Positions 1 through 5,276 of a stretch of DNA of 11,220 bases are shown piece by piece (position 1 is the stretch's first letter; each line of letters opens with the position of its first letter). The notes beneath the pieces were generated by a model. That model worked only from the letters and a program-made list of their open reading frames with translations, did no database searches and was not told the origin of the DNA. This DNA is from JBBSWB01 sp038046465 (GTDB taxonomy: Archaea > Nanobdellota > Nanobdellia > Woesearchaeales > GW2011-AR9). The stretch is taken from contig JBBSWB010000047.1 of NCBI GenBank assembly GCA_038046465.1, positions 1 through 11,220 on the forward strand. The letters run 5' to 3'. Both the position numbers and the translations under genes were made by a program.

Positions 1-30
1 ATTTCTGTACTCGAGAATATAGATTAAATC

Positions 31-51
31 ACTTCAGAATACTGAAGTATT
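31..51. repeat. Two overlapping inverted repeats
   Basis: ACTTCAG (31-37) and CTGAAGT (42-48) form a perfect 7-bp stem with an AATA loop. Within the same bases AATACT (38-43) and AGTATT (46-51) form a 6-bp stem around a 2-nt spacer. The two pairings share bases and cannot form at the same time. The site lies about 95 bp upstream of the gene at 145, so it could be an operator or the end of a transcript from outside the window. No U-tract follows it on the + strand, which argues against a simple terminator. Its function is not known. Confidence 0.4.
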
Positions 52-144
52 ACTCAAAACCGCAACAATTATAAAGGTGTTTTATTTTCTTAACCTATAA
101 GAAAAATTATTTAGATAGTTGTTTGAATAGCGTTCATAAAAAAG

Positions 145-834
145 ATGGTAGATAATAAAGTTCTTCCGCAAGGAATTTGGGACGGCAAAGAAAGGCCGAA
201 TAAAGATGTTTCTAATAAAGAAAGATCCCTTAAAAATGCCGGAAGTAAAAATGTAGTTATCATCATTTCTGTAATCGTTGGATTTCTTTTGCTTTTATTT
301 GTAGTGCAGCCAGCCATTTTAGGTTTGGGAGTATATCAAGCAGAAGGAAATAATTCTGATATGGAATTATTAGGGCAAAGCATCCAAGATTTACGTTTAC
401 AAATAGATACTGAAAATACGCAAGCTGCTGAAGAATTACAGTCAGCTTTGACTGCAAAAACCGACGAATTAAATACAAAAATAGCTGAACTAACTCAAAA
501 AGCTGGTGAGTTAACTAAATGTTTAGCAGAACAGTCTTCCCTGTATAGCGCTAAAGAATTATATGAAAAAACAATTGACTCATTTGAAGTAAGAATTACT
601 GAAAAAGATGCTGAAGTACAGGCAGCAAAAGATGAAAATGCAGCAGAAATAACTGCTCTTAAGGAAGAAGTAGAAACAGTTAAAAGTTCTTTTGACGTAT
701 TAATCAAAAACATGGCTAATAATATTTGTTGCAAGCAAAAAGTTGATAATCCTTCTATAAATTATTATACTATTGAAAACAATAAAGTATTGTGTTCATC
801 AGAAGGCACGAATCAATTAAGTTGTTTCTCTTAA
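145..834 (+). CDS. Membrane-anchored coiled-coil protein with cysteine-rich tail, unknown function
   Basis: This is a 229-residue protein that I do not recognise as a characterised family. The N-terminal 35 residues are polar and basic. One strong membrane segment follows at about residues 37-60, then a long heptad-like, Glu/Lys/Ala-rich helical stretch at about 72-190, and a short tail with Cys195-Cys196, Cys217 and Cys227. Cys126 interrupts the coiled coil. The basic residues before the membrane segment predict an N-in, C-out topology, so the coiled coil and cysteines would face outside. There is no clear Shine-Dalgarno sequence. An AT-rich element at about 105-117 is a weak promoter candidate. 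The gene converges with a VKOR-family oxidase, which makes a disulfide-bonded tail plausible (inference). From memory, DPANN genomes encode similar anchored coiled-coil proteins ending in a CC...C...C tail, but I could not check this. A pilus-like or envelope role is only a guess. Confidence 0.8.
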   Translation: MVDNKVLPQGIWDGKERPNKDVSNKERSLKNAGSKNVVIIISVIVGFLLLLFVVQPAILGLGVYQAEGNNSDMELLGQSIQDLRLQIDTENTQAAEELQSALTAKTDELNTKIAELTQKAGELTKCLAEQSSLYSAKELYEKTIDSFEVRITEKDAEVQAAKDENAAEITALKEEVETVKSSFDVLIKNMANNICCKQKVDNPSINYYTIENNKVLCSSEGTNQLSCFS

Positions 835-886
835 GTTTGTTTTCTAGGTTTAAAGTGTTTGAATAATAATAATACTAACAACGCCC

Positions 887-898
887 GTTTTTATTATT
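887..898 (+). terminator. T-rich tract downstream of the coiled-coil gene
   Basis: GTTTTTATTATT lies 53 nt after the stop codon at 834, preceded by a short GC patch (CGCCC). Archaeal RNA polymerase terminates at U-rich tracts, so this is a candidate terminator for the + strand gene. No strong stem precedes it. The rest of 835-937 shows nothing else I can support. Confidence 0.35.
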
Positions 899-937
899 AA
901 GAATTTTTGGTATATCCAATAACCATTGGTAAACTGA

Positions 938-1363
938 TTATTGTTTATATATTAAAGTAGATAGAATTAAAGTAATAATAACAACCAGATGAACTAAAGT
1001 GCAAAAAGGACAAACTGTTTTTATCAAGATTTCTATGCCTATGAAATAAACCACGGACAGTATACCTATGATGGACCAAGCCAATACTTCTCTTCTCCAA
1101 GGGCCATCCTTGCGGTAAGCCATACCATTTAACAATAGGAGCACCACAAACCAAATAGCTCCTAATACCGCTACCGGTACTTTGAAAATGGTTGAATAGC
1201 TGTTTTTGTCAACGGAAGAGCAGGTAACTGTTTCTCCCAGATCACAAATAGCACTTTCAGCCGGAAAATAATGAATGTAAGTTAAATATAAAGAAGTTAA
1301 TAGCCCAATAACTCCCAATATAAAAATTAATTCTTGGAAGCGTTTTTTTCGGTTAGGGTTCAT
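938..1363 (-). CDS. Vitamin K epoxide reductase (VKOR) family protein, disulfide bond formation
   Basis: This is a 141-residue integral membrane protein of the VKOR family, which in prokaryotes oxidises thioredoxin-like partners and passes electrons to a quinone, driving disulfide formation outside the membrane. The catalytic pattern is complete: loop cysteines Cys40 and Cys48 (eight apart, as in the family), a Ser/Tyr stretch leading into KVPVAVLGAIWF, and the quinone-side CPFC motif at Cys118-Cys121. Hydrophobic segments at about 11-31, 62-80, 94-112 and 120-138 give the usual four-helix bundle. There is no fused thioredoxin domain and no DsbA-like partner within the window, so the partner is encoded elsewhere. 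No Shine-Dalgarno sequence is visible. A TATA-like ATATTTATTA on the minus strand at 1391-1400 would give a very short leader. The gene converges with the cysteine-bearing protein at 145-834, a candidate substrate (inference). Confidence 0.93.
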   Translation of the reverse strand: MNPNRKKRFQELIFILGVIGLLTSLYLTYIHYFPAESAICDLGETVTCSSVDKNSYSTIFKVPVAVLGAIWFVVLLLLNGMAYRKDGPWRREVLAWSIIGILSVVYFIGIEILIKTVCPFCTLVHLVVIITLILSTLIYKQ

Positions 1364-1390
1364 GTTAATCTAAGTTTAAAAAGGTGCAGT

Positions 1391-1400
1391 TAATAAATAT
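1391..1400 (-). promoter_or_regulatory. Candidate TATA box for the VKOR gene
   Basis: On the minus strand this reads ATATTTATTA, centred about 32 bp upstream of the VKOR start codon at 1363. At the usual archaeal TATA-to-start distance, transcription would begin about 5-7 nt before the ATG. A second AT element (TTTAAA, 1375-1380) is too close to the start to serve as its TATA box. Confidence 0.4.
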
Positions 1401-1472
1401 TTTGGAAATTATAAAGAGCCGGGGATTTTTAAAGAAAGAATAGGGTAAAATGGTTCTTGTTAAAGATTAAAG

Positions 1473-1537
1473 ATACTAAAAATATTAAAAATACAAACAA
1501 TATTAAAAAATTAATAATTAAATCAAAAACAAACTAA
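1473..1537 (+). promoter_or_regulatory. G-free AU-rich leader upstream of transaldolase
   Basis: These 65 bases contain no G at all on the + strand and end at the Shine-Dalgarno sequence GAGGTG. Candidate TATA elements lie further upstream (ATTATAAAG at about 1408-1416 and TTTTTAAAG at about 1425-1433), so this stretch is probably mostly transcribed. A G-free A/U leader would be almost unstructured and could help ribosome access. The segment also contains one copy of a 16-bp repeat found again downstream of the gene. The role is an inference. Confidence 0.35.
1487..1502 (+). repeat. 16-bp direct repeat, copy 1 (upstream of transaldolase)
   Basis: AAAAATACAAACAATA occurs here and again, identical and in the same orientation, at 2434-2449. 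The two copies bracket the transaldolase gene. Both sit in A-rich, G-poor DNA, so local base bias makes the match less surprising than a random 16-mer would be. Confidence 0.5.
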
Positions 1538-1543
1538 GAGGTG
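1538..1543 (+). promoter_or_regulatory. Shine-Dalgarno for transaldolase
   Basis: GAGGTG lies 8 nt before the ATG at 1552 and complements the CACCTC-type 3' end of archaeal 16S rRNA. It fixes the start codon. The same hexamer precedes the zinc-ribbon gene. Confidence 0.8.
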
Positions 1544-1551
1544 TTAATAAC

Positions 1552-2397
1552 ATGAAAATTTTTGTTGATAGTGCGGATTTAAATGAAATTAAGCGGGCGT
1601 TCGAGTGGGGAATTGTTAATGGTATTACTACTAATCCTTCTTTAATGAAAAAAGCAGTAGATAAATTAAAAGCCAAAGGAATGGAAATCAATCTTCGGGA
1701 ATACATTAATCAAATTGTTTTATCAGCCAAAGGCAACCCCGTAAGTTTAGAAGTTACTGAAACTACTGCCGAAGGAATGCTGCAGGAAGCTCTACAATTA
1801 TATTCAATGTTCAAAGAATATGGGAATGTTAATATCAAAATTCCCGTAAATCCTGCTTTTAAAGAGGAAGATTCCACTCATTTTGATGGAATAAAAGTAA
1901 TCAAAGCGCTTGCTGAGAAAAAAATCCCCATCAATTGCACCTTAGTATTTACTCCGGAACAGGCTTTACTGGCGGCCAAGGCCGGAGCAACTTTTGTAAG
2001 CCCTTTTGCTGGAAGGATCGATGATGATCTAAGAAAAGGCAGCGACTTTGATAAAAAAGCTTATTTTCCAGCCCAAGGCAATGGAAAAGATGACCAAGGA
2101 ATTGTCTCTGGAGTTGATTTAGTGAAAAAATGTGTAGAAATTATTAGAAAACACAATTTAAAAACAGAAGTTTTAGCGGCATCATTGAGAAATGTTCGGC
2201 AAGTAAGGGAAACAGCTTTAGCTGGAGCAGATATTGCTACGTTACCATTCGAAGTTATTAGGGATATGTTAAAACATCACCAGACTTATGAAGGCATGTC
2301 TAAGTTTACAGCTGATATTGTTCCGGAATATAAAAAAATGATGGGGGATAAAACTCACCAATTAATAAATCAGCTGGATAATTTAATTAAAAAATAA
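1552..2397 (+). CDS. tal: Transaldolase, TalC/FSA-like family (extended form)
   Basis: This is a 281-residue TIM-barrel protein of the transaldolase family, which transfers a dihydroxyacetone unit between sugar phosphates in the non-oxidative pentose phosphate pathway. Visible landmarks are FVDSAD near the N-terminus (Asp6), GITTNPS at 24-30, the Schiff-base Lys96 in NIKIP, and SPFAGRIDD at 150-158. Glu67 (SLEV) and Phe152 (SPF) match the transaldolase type. Fructose-6-phosphate aldolases carry Gln and Tyr at these places, so I favour transaldolase over aldolase. The protein is about 60 residues longer than the usual 215-220 of short TalC proteins. The extra length lies mainly in an insertion after GRIDD (about 159-182), a shorter insert at about 101-110 and a C-terminal extension. 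The gene has a G-free AU-rich leader and a strong GAGGTG, and it stands alone on its strand. The family call is confident; the exact substrate is inferred from residues. Confidence 0.9.
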   Translation: MKIFVDSADLNEIKRAFEWGIVNGITTNPSLMKKAVDKLKAKGMEINLREYINQIVLSAKGNPVSLEVTETTAEGMLQEALQLYSMFKEYGNVNIKIPVNPAFKEEDSTHFDGIKVIKALAEKKIPINCTLVFTPEQALLAAKAGATFVSPFAGRIDDDLRKGSDFDKKAYFPAQGNGKDDQGIVSGVDLVKKCVEIIRKHNLKTEVLAASLRNVRQVRETALAGADIATLPFEVIRDMLKHHQTYEGMSKFTADIVPEYKKMMGDKTHQLINQLDNLIKK

Positions 2398-2431
2398 CTT
2401 TACTAATAAACAACTTCACTAGGGTAAGTAG

Positions 2432-2475
2432 ACAAAAATACAAACAATAAAATACAAAAAATAAAAAAAAATAAA
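2432..2475 (-). terminator. U-rich terminator candidate for the minus-strand genes
   Basis: On the minus strand this is a 44-nt C-free, T-dominated tract beginning 15 nt past the zinc-ribbon stop codon, with a run of nine T. U-rich tracts without a stem are the usual archaeal terminator, so this probably ends transcription of the zinc-ribbon gene (and any valS read-through). It also blocks read-through toward the convergent transaldolase gene. Confidence 0.55.
2434..2449 (+). repeat. 16-bp direct repeat, copy 2 (downstream of transaldolase)
   Basis: AAAAATACAAACAATA, identical to the copy at 1487-1502 and 947 bp downstream of it in the same orientation. It lies inside the proposed minus-strand terminator, so part of the similarity may reflect shared A-richness. 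Confidence 0.5.
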
Positions 2476-2489
2476 GCTAAATTAGTTAT

Positions 2490-2651
2490 TTATTTCTTTT
2501 TACCAAGAATTCTAAACATGGTAGTTCCACATTTAGGGCATTTTCCTTTCATAGCTCTTCGTTGTACGCCGCCCTTTCCTTTCATGGCAACTTCTTTAGC
2601 ATCAGCCATTTCTCTTTTTGCTTTACACTTAACACAGTAACCTTCGACCAT
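2490..2651 (-). CDS. Small zinc-ribbon protein (DUF5679-like), 53 residues
   Basis: This short gene encodes MVEGYCVKCKAKREM at the start, a basic Gly/Lys-rich middle (about residues 24-37), then CPKCGTTMFRILGKKK at the end. Two CxxC pairs (Cys6/Cys9 and Cys38/Cys41) form a complete four-cysteine zinc ribbon, with few residues outside it. The layout matches small YCVKCK zinc-ribbon proteins that I associate with DUF5679, known from archaea and candidate-phyla bacteria. Their function is unknown; the strongly basic surface suggests nucleic acid or ribosome binding (inference). The start is fixed by GAGGTG seven bases upstream. The gene lies 126 bp downstream of valS on the same strand but probably has its own promoter (CTTTATAATTA at about 2741-2750 or TTTAAAAAAA at about 2683-2692), so operon membership is uncertain. 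Confidence 0.88.
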   Translation of the reverse strand: MVEGYCVKCKAKREMADAKEVAMKGKGGVQRRAMKGKCPKCGTTMFRILGKKK

Positions 2652-2657
2652 ATTAAA

Positions 2658-2663
2658 CACCTC
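2658..2663 (-). promoter_or_regulatory. Shine-Dalgarno for the zinc-ribbon gene
   Basis: On the minus strand GAGGTG lies 6 nt before the ATG whose first base is 2651. It is identical to the site before the transaldolase gene and settles the start of this very short gene. Confidence 0.8.
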
Positions 2664-2764
2664 AACGGTTTATTTTAATAATTTTTTTAAAGAACGTATT
2701 ATCCTCACACGCCCTTCTTTAATCCTAATATGTTCTTGTTAATTATAAAGATTTCGTAATTTTA

Positions 2765-2784
2765 AGCCTATTTGAGCCTATTTA
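2765..2784. repeat. Tandem 10-bp repeat across the valS stop codon
   Basis: AGCCTATTTG followed directly by AGCCTATTTA (9 of 10 identical). On the minus strand the repeat begins with the last codon and TAG stop of valS and duplicates them just downstream in a shifted frame. It is likely a small slippage duplication at the gene end. No function is evident. Confidence 0.6.
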
Positions 2785-5216
2785 TCGATTCCAATCTTAA
2801 CCGCAAATTTCTCGCTTTCTAAAGAAGTTTTTCCGATAAAAGCTATTTTTTTAACTTTTAACACTGCTTGTAAATCTGCTTCAATACTCTTAATCATCTT
2901 TTCAAATTCAGGTTCAGCGCTAATTAAAATCAATTGAGACAGTTCTTCTTTTAAGGATAATTGATTTTCAGATTTAAATTTACGGACAGAATTGATTATA
3001 TCTACACCCAAATCTCCGGTTAATTCTGCTTTATCGTTTAATAATTTTTCATTTAATAGCGGCCAGGAAGAATTATGAATGCTTTTTTTCCGTTCAGTTT
3101 TAGCAAAATATAGCTGGTAGATTTCTTCAGTAATATGTGGCAGGATGGGAGCAGCAATTTTAATTACTCCTAATAAAGAACTGTATAAAGCAAATTGGGC
3201 GCTTTTTCTAGCTTCCACTCCTCTTAAATCAGGGTTATACAAGCGATCTTTAACGATTTCCAAGTATTGGTCGCAAAACGAATGCCAGAAAAAGTTTTCC
3301 ACCGCCGCTTTTGCTCGGCTGTATTCATATTTATTGAAACTGTCGGTGCTTTCTTGAATTAATTTCTGAAGTTTGCTGAGCAGCCATTGGTCAAATACAT
3401 TTAAGGATTTAATTTCTGGAGGATGGTCTTGTGAGTAATCTTCCAAATGCATTAAGCTAAATTTAGTAGCATTCCATAATTTAGTGATAAATTTTTGTCC
3501 AGTAAGCACATCTTTTTCTTGGAAGGGTAAATCATCGCCTAATTTTACTGAGGCAGCCCAGAATCTAAAGGCATCAGCAGAATATTTATTGATAACTTCT
3601 TCGGCAACTACAAAATTGCCTTTGCTTTTACTCATCTTTTGTCCGCTGGGATCCTGTCCATGTCCAGAGATCATGATGTCCTGCCAAGGAACACGGTTAT
3701 GGTGATAATATGATTTTACAATCGTGTAAAAAGCCCAAGTTCGGATAATATCATGCGCTTGTGGGCGCAGAGACATGGGCAAAAAACCTTTACGCTCATG
3801 CTCGCCACCCCAATCCGCATTAATTTCCGGCGAAACTGAAGAAGTCATCCAGGTGTCCATCACATCTCGTTCTGGTTCAATTTTGCTGGACCCACAGCTG
3901 CATTTTCCCGGGTAGTTTTGTTCTTGTGGATCGACTGGCAAATCTTTTTCCTGGGGCAGAAGTATGGCTTTACAATCTTTACAGTGCCAGACCGGAAAAG
4001 GTACGCCATAATATCTTTGTCGGGAGATGCCCCAGTTCCATTGCAGGTTTTTTACCCAATGCTCATATCTTACTTTCATATGTTTGGGATACCAGTTAAT
4101 CTTCTGCGCCTGTTCAATCAACTCTTCTTTTTTGTCTAATACTTTGATGGACCATTGCGGTTTTTTAAGATATTCAATATCGGTCCCGCAACGTTCGTGA
4201 ATATTAACGGGGTGGGTGATTTCTTCTTGCCTAATCAAAAGTTTAGCTGCTTTTAGATCATCAATAATGCTCTCTCGAGCAGCTTTCAAGTTTAATCCAG
4301 TATATTTTTCAGCTAGTTCATTTAATCTACCCGATTCAGTTAAGACGACTCGTAAAGGCAAACTATATTTATGCCATTTTTCAATATCTTCTTTGTCGCC
4401 AAAGGTACAGACCATCATTAAGCCGGTTCCTTTATCTTTTGCTACGCTTTCATCAGCAAGAATAGGGACTTCATAATTAAATAGGGGGACAGTTGCAAAT
4501 TTTCCTTTTAAGGGTTGGTAACGTTCATCGTCAGGATGATAAAATAAAGCTACACAGGCTGGTAATAATTCTGGTCGAGTAGTTGCGATAATTAACTCTT
4601 TACCGCCGCACTTAAACACCAGATCGTTAAAATGAGATTTCATTTCCACGTTTTCTAATTCGGCTTGGGCAATCGTAGTTTGACATTTAGTACACCAAGT
4701 GGTTGGCGCATCAATCCTTTCTAAGTGGCCTTTTTTATATAAATCTAAGAATGATTTTTGTGAAACTCTTCTAGCTCGGTCTCCGATGGTATGATACAAT
4801 AAATCCCAATCGATAGAAAATCCTAATCGAGTGAACAAGTCGTAATAAGTTTGTCCGGTTTTTTTAGTTTCTTCTAAACATAATTCAATAAATTTTGCCC
4901 GGCTGATTTTAGATTTGTCTATTTTATGTTTCTTTTCGACATATCTTTCGGTAGGTAAGCCATTGTCATCATAGCCCATAGGAAAAAAAACATTCTTACC
5001 TAACATTCGCTGAAATCTAGCTACAAATTCAAATTGAGAATAATGCATTCCATGTCCGACGTGTAAATGGTCAGCAGAAGCATAGGGCGGAGGAGTATCG
5101 ATGCTGTAAATTGGCTGTTTAGATTTTTCATCAAACTTATAGATTTTATTCTCTTTCCAAAACTGCTGCAACCGCGGTTCAGCTTCTTTTGGGTCATATT
5201 GCTTAGGTAAGTCCAT
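2778..5216 (-). CDS. valS: Valyl-tRNA synthetase (archaeal type)
   Basis: This is an 812-residue class I aminoacyl-tRNA synthetase that charges tRNA-Val in the cytoplasm. In order, it shows the HIGH-type motif HVGHG (52-56), the MGYDDNGLPTERYVEKK stretch (80-96), a zinc knuckle at Cys175/Cys178, the editing domain with TTRPE (212-216) and GTGLMMVCTFGDKED (263-277), a return to the catalytic core at about 396-410 (WGISRQRYYGVPFPVW), a second metal site at Cys412/Cys415 and Cys439/Cys441, DTWMTSS (454-460), KMSKS (527-531) and the helical anticodon-binding domain at about 600-740. The C-terminus ends without the long coiled-coil arm of bacterial ValRS, consistent with archaeal enzymes. The DDNGLPTER form of the core motif is the one I recall from archaeal and Rickettsia-type ValRS. 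There is no Shine-Dalgarno; a TATA box 27-28 bp upstream of the ATG implies a leaderless transcript. It lies 60 bp downstream of the IMPDH-family gene on the same strand. Confidence 0.97.
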   Translation of the reverse strand: MDLPKQYDPKEAEPRLQQFWKENKIYKFDEKSKQPIYSIDTPPPYASADHLHVGHGMHYSQFEFVARFQRMLGKNVFFPMGYDDNGLPTERYVEKKHKIDKSKISRAKFIELCLEETKKTGQTYYDLFTRLGFSIDWDLLYHTIGDRARRVSQKSFLDLYKKGHLERIDAPTTWCTKCQTTIAQAELENVEMKSHFNDLVFKCGGKELIIATTRPELLPACVALFYHPDDERYQPLKGKFATVPLFNYEVPILADESVAKDKGTGLMMVCTFGDKEDIEKWHKYSLPLRVVLTESGRLNELAEKYTGLNLKAARESIIDDLKAAKLLIRQEEITHPVNIHERCGTDIEYLKKPQWSIKVLDKKEELIEQAQKINWYPKHMKVRYEHWVKNLQWNWGISRQRYYGVPFPVWHCKDCKAILLPQEKDLPVDPQEQNYPGKCSCGSSKIEPERDVMDTWMTSSVSPEINADWGGEHERKGFLPMSLRPQAHDIIRTWAFYTIVKSYYHHNRVPWQDIMISGHGQDPSGQKMSKSKGNFVVAEEVINKYSADAFRFWAASVKLGDDLPFQEKDVLTGQKFITKLWNATKFSLMHLEDYSQDHPPEIKSLNVFDQWLLSKLQKLIQESTDSFNKYEYSRAKAAVENFFWHSFCDQYLEIVKDRLYNPDLRGVEARKSAQFALYSSLLGVIKIAAPILPHITEEIYQLYFAKTERKKSIHNSSWPLLNEKLLNDKAELTGDLGVDIINSVRKFKSENQLSLKEELSQLILISAEPEFEKMIKSIEADLQAVLKVKKIAFIGKTSLESEKFAVKIGIDK

Positions 5217-5238
5217 AGTAATGAGAAAGCGGAGTAGT

Positions 5239-5248
5239 TATTTAAAAA
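5239..5248 (-). promoter_or_regulatory. TATA box for valS (leaderless)
   Basis: On the minus strand TTTTTAAATA, with its TTTAAA core at 5241-5246, is centred 27-28 bp before the first base of the valS ATG (5216). This places the transcription start at or next to the start codon, so valS can be transcribed separately from the upstream IMPDH-family gene. Confidence 0.6.
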
Positions 5249-5276
5249 TGTTTTTATGAATAGTATACGTAAATAA

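Noticed and set aside
914..937. Possible hairpin CCAAT/ATTGG downstream of the VKOR gene
   Set aside because: Only a 5-bp AT-rich stem without a following T-run on the minus strand, so it is not supportable as a terminator.
1453..2753. GTTCTTGTTAA shared between 1453-1463 and 2732-2742
   Set aside because: An 11-mer match is expected several times by chance in 11 kb of AT-rich sequence, and the two sites are not in equivalent positions relative to genes.
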